Counted from the first letter of the stretch, positions 40,851-53,643 are shown. The stretch: DNA of 64,000 nucleotides from Bradysia coprophila (GCF_014529535.1 NW_023503512.1:372001-436000), one strand, 5' to 3'. Notes: generated from the letters alone by a model not told the origin. Numbers and translations are program-made.

Positions 40851-43006
40851 TCATAACGAATTGTTTTCTGGATTACCGTCAGGCGGCAATGTTTCGCCTG
40901 GTCGTAATCGGCATTCGTCTGGAAAACTTTGCGTGGGCAAAATATCTTTATACTTTTCATACCAAGAAGATAGCGGACATTTTAGTCCACAGTCGGGAAT
41001 GAATAATGGCTGAGGATTATTGTCATTCAAATATCTCCGGTAGAAGAGTTGTAAATAAGGATGTCCATTGCCTTCGTACAACTCAAATAACAGGCAACTT
41101 GCATAGGGTGGAACATGTAACTGAAACGAGAGAAAATAGTTACAACAATTAATATGTGTAAAACCAAAATTCCAGAGAGCAACAAGACAATAATCTGCCC
41201 CTTAAGAGTTCATTTTTATCTGTTCATTCTATACTCTCATCGTTTACTCTAAATTTGTGTCGTTCATTCTATATTCTCAGAGTTCTACTGGTGAATGAAT
41301 CACAATCTGCTGGTTATCTTGAATTTTAGTCGCGACCACAATCGAGTTCAACACGACAAACTGATAATTCAAATGTTATCGTTATTGGATGTAAGTAATA
41401 CTTACTTAAGTACTTGTTAGTGATTTTGGCTATTTTTCACACACTTCGTCCTTAAACGACCCCTAAATCGATTCGGATCGTGTCGGTCCTGTGCCCCAAA
41501 TATTTTAACTTTAATTTTTTTTTTCACTCTAACTTCAATGATATTCACACGAGCCTTTTCAGCTTTATCAGATTGATATGAAAGGTGTTAGGTCAACTGA
41601 AAATGTATGAAGTTGGATGTATCGATAGGTTTCTCAAACGATTACAAGTAATCAACTACTCAAATCCATACTTACATCCAAAAACGATAACATTTGAATT
41701 ATCAGTTTGTCGTGTTGAACTCGATTTTGGTCGCGACCGAAATTCAAGATAACCAGCAGAGTGTAATTCATTCACCAGCAGAACTCTGAGAATATATAAT
41801 GAACGACAAAAATTTAGAGTAAACGATGAGAGTATAAAATGAACTCTTGAGGGGTGAGGGGCAGATTATTGTTTCCTTGCTCTCTGGAATTTTGGCCTAA
41901 CTTTTATCACATACAAAAATAGAAAGATTATTCACAACTGAGTAAGTTAAGTAAGCTAAGTTTACCGGCTGAAATAGTCCCAGACTGTTCAACATGTTTC
42001 CTAAGGTAATGTCATGACCGAAATACATAAAAATTGATCGATTTGGCGATAATGTTGATCGAATTTTACTGGTACAATGGTCTAGAATTTCTTTTAAAAG
42101 CCATCTGAAACGAGTTGTTCATTGCGTCAATAAATACTCAATCAAAAACAAATGAAAACATTTGTTCGATAATTACCCCGATTTCAATCTTTTCTGTTCG
42201 GTCATTTGTGTGAAGATTGCTAACCAATTAAATGCAAGATATTCAAAGTCTCCGCCAGGAACCATAACCTTTTGAAATATTTAGATAAATTCATTGACAA
42301 TAACCACACATTGTTTTGATACAACATCGTAGAGGTGAGCAGACGAACCTAATCTTTGTGCCTGCCAAGTCCGACGCCCAATTTTTTCACCGACACAACA
42401 AAAAAATTTCTGCTCGCATTATTTCAGCCTTTCTTTGAACGGAGTACTATCGGACAGGCACCGTACAGCCCGAAACTCCGGGTCGCCAGCTCACCACTAC
42501 GACAAAGTATTGCTTTTCTCTACCTTTTCTGCCCAGTCTGGTAGACGAAAACCTTTTAATCGTTCAACGAATAGTGTGTCATGTATATCGTTTATATCAG
42601 TTATTGTGCGTATCTTTGTCCCACTATTTATTTCTACGTAATTAATCAGTGATCTGTATTTTGTAAATAAATCGGTGTAGGCGGAAGTGTTCATAAACTG
42701 AAGCATAAAATAATCAAAACGATCGCATCGTCTGTTAGCAGCTAAAAGATAATCTTCGTCACGAGGTTGAGTATGTACTGCAATTCAGAGGATATTTTTG
42801 AAAATGCATTTTACTCATTAAGTAATCGTTAAGTACCAGGAACTGGCTGCCAAAGGATCATAAAATTCCAGATTTGATAGCCTGTCGGTGGATAGAGGCC
42901 AGCTATTCAACACATAAATCGAATTTCAAATATCTTGAAGTTGAGATAATGAACAAAATAATTTACCCAAATTTGCTAGTGCAGACATCAAAACACGATC
43001 AACATC
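40851..43006 (-). CDS. Histidine acid phosphatase, 3' six exons (5' part missing)
   Basis: Six exons join in phase (861 bp, 286 codons plus stop): 43,006-42,967; 42,902-42,837; 42,777-42,524; 42,268-42,177; 42,104-41,966; 41,120-40,851. All introns have GT...AG ends. The product reads DVDRVLMSALANL, GLYPPTGYQIWN, WQPVPVHTQPRDEDYLL, CDRFDY, the catalytic HD box YFGHDITLGNML, then VPPYASCLLFELYEGNGH and a Cys-containing tail (IPDCGLKCPL). These are landmarks of lysosomal/venom-type acid phosphatases, which hydrolyse phosphomonoesters in lysosomes or secretions. The N-terminal RHGxRxP exon and signal peptide are not in the ~400 bp before unit B, so the gene is either split by the duplication or continues beyond it. 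Confidence 0.85.
41164..41895. mobile_element. 732-bp foldback MITE in an acid phosphatase intron
   Basis: Arms 41,164-41,395 and 41,671-41,895 are reverse complements along ~225 bp (termini CCAAAATTCCAGAGAGCAA and its complement), about 90% identical, with a 275-bp centre. It lies wholly in the last intron and spares the splice sites. No clear target duplication. Confidence 0.8.
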
Positions 43007-43079
43007 CTGTACAATTTAAAACGACAATGAATTGATAGAGAAAATTACAGTTGATGTCAACCGAAATTGTGAATTAAGT

Positions 43080-43228
43080 GGCCGTCCATAAAGGACGTCC
43101 GCAAGGGGGGGGGGGGAAATTGGTCGCCAAAGTGCGACCGTCATACGTTTGTGTAGTGGAAAAGTGCGGACAATGGGGGAGGGGGTCTAAAATTCCAGAA
43201 AAATCGCGGATGTCCTTTATGGACGGCC
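43080..43228. mobile_element. Small Harbinger-like MITE
   Basis: GGCCGTCCATAAAGGACGTC at the left (43,080-43,101) and its complement at the right (43,206-43,227) enclose G-rich sequence. TAAG flanks on both sides suggest a TAA-type target duplication as in PIF/Harbinger elements. It sits just upstream of the first visible acid phosphatase exon. Confidence 0.6.
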
Positions 43229-43665
43229 CCTAAGTTTGCTTCAGCTATTTTACAACTACAAATACAATAAATTTGACTATGAAACCCATATCGAGTAAAT
43301 AGCCTCAATACGAACAACACACACTCTACGGATAATAGCGGCAGAGCCGAAATTTTGCTTGATTTTTGCAAGTGGTTCCAGGTGGTTCCGGGTGGTACAT
43401 GCGCGCGACTTGAAAGAGTCGCATTAGTTCGCCTTTGCTTTGATCTAAATTTGATCTAAAATCATAAATGAATGTAAAACAACGGCTGAAAATAAATTTC
43501 GGTGGAGGAGATTGGATGTGTTTTCAAATAATTCAGTATCTCGCCTTGTAAGACAATGTCTTACTAAGACATACATTTTTATACAAATAACTTATCAAAA
43601 CTTCAGCCTCAATTAAATCTGAATTAAAAAGTCATAGACAGAGACTGTTTTCCAACCCAATTTAT

Positions 43666-44751
43666 TTAATATTTTGCTCTTGCATTATTCAGTGCGTTCT
43701 TTATAATGTTATAAACATCATGTTGAGCATTTCCCTTCGAGCATACCACAGAGTAGATACAAGCTAGTACACGCTTCAAATTCTGGAAACTGTTAGGGGC
43801 AGCAGCATCCCATACAAACTGCTTGCTGATGTTCGCACCTCCATTTTTTTAGGGCGTTCATTCTGTAAACGAATTTGAGTGTAAGATCAAGATCACTTCA
43901 AGAAAATGAAAAATGGTGTTGTCTAGCTGTAAACAGTAGAATGTTTGGTAGCAGAGTACGGAATGTAATAAAATATGTGGTGGTCAACAGTTCTACTTTC
44001 TGCAGCCAAATAATTAATTTTTCATTTCTTTTGTGTCATAATCAAAATTACAAAATTGAACGAAAGCTCCTGATCCTGTAAACCTGTGTCAAACAATTCA
44101 ATCTCGGTGACATCATCATACTGTCGCACGTAAGCATTTTCATTGAAGCGTGGGGCAGCTATGCCTTGGCTTTCACTGTCCAGATTAACGACTGAGGACG
44201 ATGCCGATTCAATCTTGGATTCAATGTTTGCGCAAGGAATAGAATCTTTCACTCGAACTTGAGTTCCCTTGTCCACATAAATGACTGACTTCGGGGTCGA
44301 CCGATCCTTGCTCTTTACTCTAACGTTAGTGGAAGCATCTTTCATTTCGATAACGACTGTTACCGACGTAGAAGCATCCTTCATTTCGACTCTAAACGTT
44401 CAAATAGATCGAAATTATTCCTAACGACATTTGAAAAATTGAATTTACATCTTCTTGTTGGCAATAGATGCTTCTAGTGAAACTTTTAGTTCATGAATTT
44501 GATTTTCGAGCACCTTAACTTTTAGCAGGTTTTCGGCCAAAAGAGTTTCTCTGTGTGAGTAGAGTGGGTGTAGTTCTATACATAAAATCGATTCAAATTT
44601 TTCCTTACTTCTCTTCATGACCAGCTTGCAGAACTTTCAAATGATGTTTCAGTTTTTCATTTTCTCGTTGGAGTGCTAGGAGAGAGTAGCATTTCTTCGA
44701 ATCGTTTCGTTTTGGCCTAACGGAAGAATTTTCCTTGCCTGGATTTTCCAT
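43666..44751 (-). CDS. Small coiled-coil protein, multi-exon (copy B)
   Basis: Copy of the gene at 9613-10,698. Exons are 44,751-44,609, 44,550-44,449 and 44,391-44,022, with a candidate terminal exon from 43,666. The predicted protein appears identical, including the seven-A run that puts the terminal exon out of frame. As both copies share that run, it is not a random sequencing error in one of them. Confidence 0.6.
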
Positions 44752-45154
44752 GATTTCGGAATATTTTAAAGAGATTTGAACAAGGTTATAATTCTTTGAA
44801 GTTGAAAACTTATTCAGGAGGAGCTTTAAGATAACACCTTCAGTTAGAGGGGGTGTCACATCCCTTATTTGAGCTCGCTCCAGTCCCTGGCTCAAACATA
44901 CGACACTCCACTGAGGAAACCTGGGAATCCGAAGTATTTACCAAGGGCCGCAAGTCCTCACCGGCCGACGGCTGAAACGGGACTGTCATTTATTGTTACT
45001 AAAATTTCCAAGAAATTGTCGGATGTGAGAGATCCAAAAAAGCTGTATGTGAGAGATACAGCAACCAAACAAAAAACGAGTTTGTAACAAGTGACGAAGA
45101 AGTGTATGTGCGCTCGTACAATTGAAATGATTGCTCATTTCCGTTTGTGTCGTA

Positions 45155-45218
45155 CTGATATGCACATGGTCATCGCAAGACATAGGTGCACTGATGAGGT
45201 GTGATACACCGAAATCAG
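45155..45218 (+). ncRNA. Type III hammerhead ribozyme (copy B)
   Basis: Identical to 11,102-11,165: CTGATGA at 45,191-45,197, GAAA at 45,211-45,214, stem III CTGAT/ATCAG at the ends. It lies 388 bp upstream of the R2-like insertion point on the same strand. Confidence 0.88.
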
Positions 45219-45611
45219 CATTGTTTGTCCTTGTTGTTCGTCCACTTTGATTGTAAACGGTAATCCGTTAACAAAGTGCAATTTTAGTGTTCAACTAAGG
45301 TTTTTTGCGATTGACTTCATGTCAGTCACTCGTTTAGACATAGCCAGTAGTGTAATTTATCAAATGGCATAGCCATATTTTCTAGTCAATTCAAAGTTTG
45401 TTAATTTACCAAGTTTTGATTTCAACAAGGTAAACAACAAGTCATTAGTGAACCGTTTTATTTTGTAATTTTTTTTTGTATTTTTCTATTTGTTTATCAG
45501 CCTGAAGATGGACATGGACAAATCATTAGTACGAAATATATTCAATTCAATTCAATTCAACTTTATTTATCACAGGACAAAAAGGAGAAACCTTGTACAA
45601 ATATACTTACG

Positions 45612-47759
45612 ATGAGTTCTTCAGGGGGGATAGGTGGTTTACGACCACGACATTTAAAAGATTTAACTTCTTTTACTTGTGGTGATTCTGCGAACCGTTT
45701 GTTGAGGGCGACAGCTTCATTGATTGATGTTGTTAAGTATGGTAAGGTTCAGAGGGATATAACTAAGGTGTTTTTTGGAGCTTCGTTGACCGCGCTTATG
45801 AAAGGCGAGGACGATGTGAGACCTATAGCGGTTGGAATCGTTTGGAGGCGTTTGACAGGTAAAGTTGCGTGTTTTAATGTTAGAGATAGTTTAGTTGAAA
45901 AATTGAAGCCTTTTCAGTTTGGGTTTGGTGTAAAAGGGGGTGCTGAGGCTCTGGTTCATGCAGTACGTAGTTTCTGTACAGCTGAACATGAAGAACCTAT
46001 GGCGTTGGTTAAGTTTGATTTTGGGAATGCTTTTAATATGTTGTTTAGGAAGTTTATGTTAGGTGAAGTTAGGGATGTGTGCCCAGAATTGCTTCCTTTG
46101 TTGCAGCAGGCTTATAGTCATTTCTCTAATCTCTATTATCTTGATGAGGTTTTGCTGTCAAGAAGAGGATACCAACAAGGTGATCCAATGGGTCCTCCTG
46201 GTTTTTGTATTGGTATTATGAGAATGACGCACTCTCTTTATTCTAGGCTTAATGGTTGGTATTTAGATGACGGAACGATTGCTGATAAATTATCAGTGAT
46301 ACTTGCCGATATTAGGAGAGTTTTAGATTTTTGTGTTTTGTCTGGTTTACCGCTGAATACAAAGAAATGTGAGGTTTTTTTTGTTAATGCTTCGAGTGAA
46401 GACGAAGCTAGGATGTATGCTGATATATCAGCATTGTTGCCAGGTATCAGGAGAGTTGATGAGTCTTTTCTTGAGATATTAGGGTCTCCGATTTTTGAGT
46501 CAGGTTTAGAGAGGGTTTTTTCTTCCAAGGTTGAATCGTTGAGAATAATGTGCGACCGTTTGAAATTAATGGATGTTCATCCGGCTTTGTGCATTTTTAG
46601 GAAGTCTTTAGGGAGCTGTAGGTTTAGTTATTTGTTGCGTACTTGCAGGACTTTTTCGCTGCGCGATCGTTTGAAAAGTGTTGACGAGATTTTCCGTTCT
46701 ACGCTTGAGGCGATTACGAATGTTAGGTTGTCAGATTTTGCTTGGGATCAAGCTTCTCTTCCTTTAGTTTTTGGTGGATTGGGGATTCGGAAAGTTGAAG
46801 ACTTGGCAATGCCTGCCTATCTGTCATCTGTGTATTCATCATCTGATTTGTCGAATGAAATTTTGAGTAAATTTAATTTGCGAATAATTGATGATGACAT
46901 TTCAAGCATAGTAGATACCATTCCTAACGATTTTATTCCAGATAATGATGAAATGAGAAAGGTGCAACGAAACTGGGACCTACCGGTGATTAGGAGCAGT
47001 TTTAGCGAGATGTTAGATTCTAGTGAACCTGTTACTCGTGCTAGACTACTTGCGTCATCTACAAAAGAATCTTCAAAGTGGCTGCAGGTTGTCCCATCGA
47101 GTCAACTAGGTTTACTATTAGATAACAATGCAGCGAGAATTGCTGTTGGTCTTCGTTTAGGATCCCAGTTGTGTGAAGAGTACAAGTGTAATTGTGGTGC
47201 TGTGGTTAAGAAGGACGGTTTGCATGGTTTATCGTGCAAATTAAAGATAGGGATTATTGCTAAACACGATTCTGTCAATAATGTTTTTGGTCATGCATTT
47301 TCCTCTGCAGGATTTCCCAATATTTTGCAACCACCAGGTATTTCTAGAGACGACGGTAAAAGACCTGATGGTATGACAGTAGTTCCGTGGAGTCATGGAA
47401 AATCACTTTTATGGGATGTAACAATACGTGATACTTTGGCTCCTTCATACATCAGTGAATCCTCTAAGAAAGCAGGGTCTATTGCAGATAAAGCGGAGAG
47501 ATTTAAGCATAATCATTATATACGTCTTAAAGAAAACTATTTATTTACCCCCCTTGCCTTTGAATCACTAGGTTGCATGGGTCCAGAAACAAGGAAATTT
47601 ATTGACAAGTTGGGATCGTTGATGAAGAGAGCATCAGGGGAGCCACGTTCCAAAGATTATCTGTTGCAGAAAATTTCTATTGCTATACAAAGAGGCAATG
47701 CGGCATGTATTCTTGGAACTTTAGGAAGTAATAGAGCGGATGATTTTTATTTATTGTAA
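45612..47759 (+). CDS. R2-like LINE: reverse transcriptase plus restriction-like endonuclease (5'-truncated)
   Basis: 715 codons without a stop. RT starts at GGLRPRHLKDL (residues 8-18); motif A is KFDFGNAFN (134-142), motif B GYQQGDPMGP (186-195), and the polymerase box YLDDG (217-221), replacing the usual YADD. After the thumb comes a C-x-C...H-x3-C finger (CNCGAVVKKDGLHGLSC, about 525-541), then a PD-(D/E)XK-type nuclease core with KRPDGMTVVPW (about 581) and LLWDVTIRD (about 599). The order RT, CCHC, nuclease is that of site-specific LINEs of the R2 group. The N-terminal DNA-binding zinc fingers are missing; the ATG itself straddles the target duplication and element, so truncation happened at insertion. 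Confidence 0.9.
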   Translation: MSSSGGIGGLRPRHLKDLTSFTCGDSANRLLRATASLIDVVKYGKVQRDITKVFFGASLTALMKGEDDVRPIAVGIVWRRLTGKVACFNVRDSLVEKLKPFQFGFGVKGGAEALVHAVRSFCTAEHEEPMALVKFDFGNAFNMLFRKFMLGEVRDVCPELLPLLQQAYSHFSNLYYLDEVLLSRRGYQQGDPMGPPGFCIGIMRMTHSLYSRLNGWYLDDGTIADKLSVILADIRRVLDFCVLSGLPLNTKKCEVFFVNASSEDEARMYADISALLPGIRRVDESFLEILGSPIFESGLERVFSSKVESLRIMCDRLKLMDVHPALCIFRKSLGSCRFSYLLRTCRTFSLRDRLKSVDEIFRSTLEAITNVRLSDFAWDQASLPLVFGGLGIRKVEDLAMPAYLSSVYSSSDLSNEILSKFNLRIIDDDISSIVDTIPNDFIPDNDEMRKVQRNWDLPVIRSSFSEMLDSSEPVTRARLLASSTKESSKWLQVVPSSQLGLLLDNNAARIAVGLRLGSQLCEEYKCNCGAVVKKDGLHGLSCKLKIGIIAKHDSVNNVFGHAFSSAGFPNILQPPGISRDDGKRPDGMTVVPWSHGKSLLWDVTIRDTLAPSYISESSKKAGSIADKAERFKHNHYIRLKENYLFTPLAFESLGCMGPETRKFIDKLGSLMKRASGEPRSKDYLLQKISIAIQRGNAACILGTLGSNRADDFYLL

Positions 47760-47828
47760 TATTTGTTGATTGAAAAGATCGTTTTTTTATTGACTGCGCC
47801 GTATGCGAGCAGTCTTTTTTTTTTTCCC
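45614..47828 (+). mobile_element. R2-like LINE insertion with 8-bp target duplication
   Basis: CTTACGAT occurs at 45,606-45,613 and 47,829-47,836 but once in unit A (11,553-11,560), which shows the empty site. The 3' UTR is about 70 bp and contains a GACTGC...GCAGTC hairpin (47,792-47,814) followed by a T-run and CCCC. It is present in unit B and in the inverted noisy copy. Confidence 0.9.
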
Positions 47829-47958
47829 CTTACGATTAAATTCACACTATAAAACTCTCTCTATCAACACAATGGAAAGAAAAAACCAAATTAAAACGAG
47901 AAACATTAAAAACACAAAACTACTTCAATGCGGCAATAAATGAGAAAATAATAACATA

Positions 47959-50900
47959 CTATGTGTAACATGCAAATATGGTCATGATCGTAGTTAATTT
48001 ATTTAATACAGATACCAAATGTCATGTGGAATGCGTGGAACGCGAGTGCTTGGAGAAACAGCGACTGCTACGCAATTGACATCTGATTGTTTTTTTGTTG
48101 ATTTGTTGGTTTTGTCGAGTGCTTTTCAATTTTAACATTTTCTTTCGCTTTGGTGTAACAAGGACTGAAACAGCTTCTAGTTTTGTGTTAAAATTGTTTC
48201 AAAGTCTTCTAAATTTTATAGGTTTCAGATGTGTTCGTATATAATAAGCCCTAATTAGGCCGTTAAATCGTGAATTTTGCTTTGTGTTTGAGTGATTTGT
48301 TTCCGTACAGAACTCATTCTGTTCTTTTCTTTTTTAAAAGAAAAATTCAATTAATTTGATAATACAGTAGGCAAAGTATCTAAATTAATAATTTTCCATT
48401 AATTCGTCACAACTTTTAATTCATAATTCAATCCTGAAAATTCGTCAATCTAAAAATACACTGCTCGTTCGCATTCACATCCGCAATCAACAAACGTCAA
48501 ACGGTTTTCATTGTCTCATTAGATTTTTTTGTGAAAATGTTTTTTTGCCTACCTATTAAACCAGAGCTCTCAATATTTCCGAAATTGTTTCATTTCGAAT
48601 AAGGAAAGTGCTCTTAAAATCAACAAATCGAAAACAAAAAACAATGTTTTTATTCTTGGAGTTATTTTCAGGAAAGTTATGATCCGCAAGTGTCGGATAT
48701 CGATTTTTTTAAATAAAACTTAGATTTACTGATCAAAAACAGTTAAAAAAACTTATATAAATTGCTCTTCGCTTGTTCGATACTGTTTTCAATTCATTCT
48801 CATTTAAAATGTGTTTTGACTACTTATCTACTCGAAAATAAAGAAATATCAGGAATTCCTAATAAGTTGCAGATGTTTTCGATTCAAAAGTTTTTTCCCT
48901 CTATTTCAATGGATCTTTATTTTAATATTGAATAATAGAAGGCTTCTGTTAGCCGGGCTCACTGAATATCTTTGAATTTTGACCTAATCTCTTTTTATCT
49001 ACAGAAATTCTTATCAAGTCACTTTGGAGGAACTATTTCAGCAACCCCTTCTTAATAAGATTTAAAAAAATCCATTAGTCGAAAAGAGAAATCTGATAAA
49101 TTTTGTATTGATATTCTTGAAATAAGTACGTTACTTCAGTTAATTCATTCTTTATTTGGTTTTTCGTTGCTTTTTTTAGAAAAATACCTTGCAGTGCTGC
49201 TTGATAATTTATTAATCCAGTGGGGAATAATATCCCTCACCTATGGCATTATGTAATAAATCTCATATTTCTATCTCCGAAATGCTGCGTAAATGTCGAA
49301 CATTAACAAATTTGGATAATTGAAAAATATCAGAAAATGTGAGTGTAGAAAATGGCTTGACTACTACACCTCGTAGGCTTATCTCAAATCTTAATAAAAT
49401 TCTAAGCTCTAACCGTAGCTCAACTTTTTTTCGTTAAACATATTCTTTGGTTTTTCTGTCAGAAGGATGTGCTATGTGACAATTAACTAAAGTAGGTTGA
49501 TTTCTTGGACTATAGCGGTGGTTTGTAAATAAAAGACGTTAGTTTACGCAATATTTCGAGCTTCGGCTTTGCTCTTCATCAGGCTCTTTTGACTACTAAT
49601 TACATTACTGAAAATCAACAAAAATATGAAGCTAAGACTACTAACTCCTCTCCACATGCATATTACAAATGTTTTGTAGCTTTGACTTTAATTTAGCCAA
49701 CGGCGAAGAAACAAAATCCAACATGTGTCAATAAACATCAGACGCATCTTCATTGCATTTTCGTTAGTAATTTGAAGGACACCACGAGTGTAATCGAAAA
49801 TCATTGAAATAGGAATAGCCTGAAACCTGATATGATCTGGATCAGATCTGATAGATTTTGACTTGACCTGATTTGTGTTGAACCTGAAAATACAGACCTG
49901 AATTGATTTCTATCAGACCTATTTCGCAAATTATTTTAACAACATCTTGAGAAATTTGTTACTTCTATTATGCAGATATCCTCCGTGAAACTACGAAACG
50001 AAAATTACGATTTTAGAACTCAGCGGCAAAGGAAACTAACAAGAATTATGCAATTGAATCAGGTCAATCCTGGTTATTTCAGGTTAAATTTAAAACATGT
50101 CAGGTCAGATCAGGTTTTTGATTTTCATGTTAAAAACCTACCTATTCCGAGGCATAAGTGGTTTGTAGTGTGGCCAAGCTAATTCACTGACTGAAAACAG
50201 CATGGTTGCCTCACCTTTTTAAGTACAATCTTCAAAACAACCTTCAAAAGAAATCTTTAACTATTTGATTTTCCACATAAACTACATAGTTTTCTGAAAC
50301 TTTGCCTAAATCTTTTGCCGATCCCAAAATGCATTCCAATTTGCTGTAAAGATCTTCGCATCATCAATTAAATACAACAGCCGATTGAATTGACGATTCA
50401 AAGCTTAGAGTATGGTTAGTCTAAGATTCAAAGGCTTGCGTAGCACAAATTTCCTGAAAATAACTCCAAGAATAAAAACATTGTTTTTTGTTTTCGATTT
50501 GTTGATTTTAAGAGCACTTTCCTTATTCGAAATGAAACAATTTCGGAAATATTGAGAGCTCTGGTTTAATAGGTAGGCAAAAAACATTTTCACAAAAAAA
50601 TCTAATGAGACAATGAAAACCGTTTGACGTTTGTTGATTGCGGATGTGAATGCGAACGAGCAGTGTATTTTTAGATTGACGAATTTTCAGGATTGAATTA
50701 TGAATTAAAAGTTGTGACGAATTAATGGAAAATTATCAATTTAGATACTTTGCTTACTGTATTATCAAATTAATTAAATTTTTCTTTTAAAAAAGAAAAG
50801 AACAGAATGAGTTCTGTACGGAAACAAATCACTCAAACACAAAGCAAAATTCACGATTTAACGGCCTAATTAGGGCTTATTATATACGAACACATCTGAA

Positions 50901-51167
50901 ACCTATAAAATTTAGAAGACTTTGAAACAATTTTAACACAAAACTAGAAGCTGTTTCAGTCCTTGTTACACCAAAGCGAAAGAAAATGTTAAAATTGAAA
51001 AGCACTCGACAAAACCAACAAATTAACAAAAAAAACAATCAGATGTCAATTGCGTAGCAGTCGCTGTTTCTCCAAGCACTCGCGTTCCACGCATTCCACT
51101 TGACATTTGGTATCTGTGTTAAATAAATTAACTACGATCATGACCATATTTGCATGTTACACATAGT
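47959..51167. mobile_element. 3.2-kb foldback element (copy B)
   Basis: Same element as 11,683-14,891; arms at about 47,959-48,678 and 50,452-51,167. Confidence 0.8.
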
Positions 51168-51280
51168 AAATGAACATAAATGAACAAAAACTTACTCCAA
51201 GGTGCTACCAGACACTACGTCCAAGAACATTTAACATACGATGAATCGGAACAAAATAGTCCAAAAACGGATTTTCCCAA

Positions 51281-51959
51281 TCATAGAGCCGACAAGCAAG
51301 CCCAATCCGTACAAACCGATCGAGAACGACTTTAGTGAGGACGAAAAAGATCCAGACACGCGTCAGAAAACCTGGACAGGGAGTTAAGCATTTTCACACC
51401 GACAGGAATCGTATTATAGTCAGCGACGGTTCTAACAAAGAACGACCTGTTGTACTGGGCAGAAACATGCCTCGGAATAGCATACTGACGACTACGCCCA
51501 GACCTTCCATCAGCCAGCTTATCGAAGAGAAACTTCGGTTCCCTACAAGGCCATGCATAAACGAGCAGCGACGACGCTTCAGATACGTCATAATTTCACA
51601 ACCTAACAATCCTTCAACGTGATCCCGAGTACTGTCGTAGCGCCTCAATCCATACACAAAACGCACACAGGCACTAAAAGCTCACTCCAACGACCGAGCA
51701 TCAGCGGCCGACAAATTTGTAGAATAAACCGAGTCACAATACGTAAAGGCCGGCAGTACAAGAGACTTAATCAGCATCATCCGAATCTTACGAGAGAAAA
51801 CATGGCCTTGATGCCAGAGACTACGAAATCTAGCAAATACCCTGGAATAGATCAAGCGCACCTGGTCTCTGAATGTCAGTCTTTTGTCCATGACAAGTCC
51901 TAGGTTCAGAACCTTGTCTGCATATGGAATGACTACACCACCTAGCAGGACGGTGGTCC
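51281..51959 (-). pseudogene. Non-LTR RT C-terminal region (copy B)
   Basis: Copy of 15,005-15,683 with one replacement visible (DQVRLIY in place of DQVCLIY). Arg fits the family better, so A carries the derived base. Confidence 0.75.
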
Positions 51960-51962
51960 TAC

Positions 51963-53643
51963 AAAATCCGGACAAAAAAAATCCGGACAGAAAAATCCGG
52001 ACAATACAAAATACGGATGATAAAAATCCGGAATTTTGTCGGGATTAAATCCGGAATTCCGGATTTTTTTAAATGGAAAAAAATCATGGAAAGTAAGGTT
52101 AACATTGTATTCTTTCCGGATAACTTTAATCCTCACGATGTTGTCGTACATGATATAAATAGAAATTTCTGATTAGTTTTGCCGCATACATTAATCAAGG
52201 TATTCTGTTGCGTGTTGACAGTAGGAAAATGGCGCCGCAGGCATAAAAAGGAAAAGCGGGGGTTATAAAAAAAAACTTCGGATTATTTTTGTCACATAGG
52301 TATTCTGTAACGTGTTTGACAGTTTGAGAATGGTGCCGCAGCCATAAAAAAGAAAAGGAAGAATAGAAAAAAATTCTGATGTGGTTGGTAGTTGCGCCGC
52401 AGGCCGTGAAATAATTTAAAAAAAGAAAAGCGGGGTCGAGGGGCGGCAGCCCCCTCATGGGGGGGGGGGGGGGGTCAAGGGGATTTCCCCCTTGAAAGTT
52501 CGAAATCCGGAAATTACGAAAACTAGATTGATTACCCTAATTAAAATGGATGTTGCAACTTTGTATTTTGAAGCTTCTTGATCAGCGTCGCAGATCCAGA
52601 AGTTAATAAAAGATAGTGTCACAAAGCGGCAATAAATATTTAAGGAAAGCGTCACATATTCAGAAGTGAATAAAAGATAGTGTCACATAACGACAATAAA
52701 TTAAGGAATTATCCGGATTCTGTAAGGGGCTAGAGATGAGTGGGCAGTGGGCATAGCAAATTTTTGTGCCCACATGCCCACTATGCCCATCGTTTGAGAA
52801 AAAAATACCCATGGGCACTGGCCCAGCCCACAAACTATGTGTGCACAAATCGTCGAATTGTAAAGTTTTGAACGGTTATTTTAATTTTTTTCGCTTCATA
52901 TTGCACGTTGTTCTGCTGATATGAACAATGAGTTTCAAAGTGTGGTGATGACGGCATACAATAATAATAACATGATAAATTCAATGTACCAAAAGAACGC
53001 TGTACATATCGCATACACTCTTCACTCACTGCTCCTGCTCCCTGTAAAATTTCAGGCGAACTATTAAAAACGATACATTCACGACGGCTAAAATTCGATG
53101 AATCGCTGTACTTAACATTTTCAATTCACTCAACTTTCTCATATGGAGAATGTTGAGAGCTTACCCGCCTCTCCTTCTTTCTTATTTTATACCTGAAATT
53201 CCTAACAAATTTAAAATACAATCAAACAAGGCTTGCCATAGATAACTAAGGCTTGCCGTAGATAAAGCTCGCCAGAAAAGCAAATCTCTTAACAGAGTTA
53301 AAAACTCTTCCCTTATCCAGTCTATCATCACGTAGTGTGAACTTTGATAGCTTGGCTATCGGAAAGAGACCTTTATCTATGGCAAGCCTTATTTGATTTT
53401 ATTTTAAATTTGTTAGGCATTTCAGGTATAAAATAAGAAAGAAGGAGACTCGGGAGACATGGGCTTATGTCCATGGGTATGAGGCATGGGCTGCGGGCTC
53501 TCTAAAGAGGCTCTGACAAATAATACAAATCCGGATGATACAAAATCCAGTCGAAGCTAGTAGTAACAATCAATCCGGATTTTGTATCATCCGGATTTTT
53601 TTCGTCCGGATTTTTCTGTCCGGATTTTTTTTGTCCGGATTTT
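51963..53643. mobile_element. CCGGAC-terminus element (copy B)
   Basis: Copy of 15,687-17,366. The G-run in the middle is longer (52,459-52,474) and flanking single-base indels appear, so offsets to copy A start to drift here. Confidence 0.75.
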
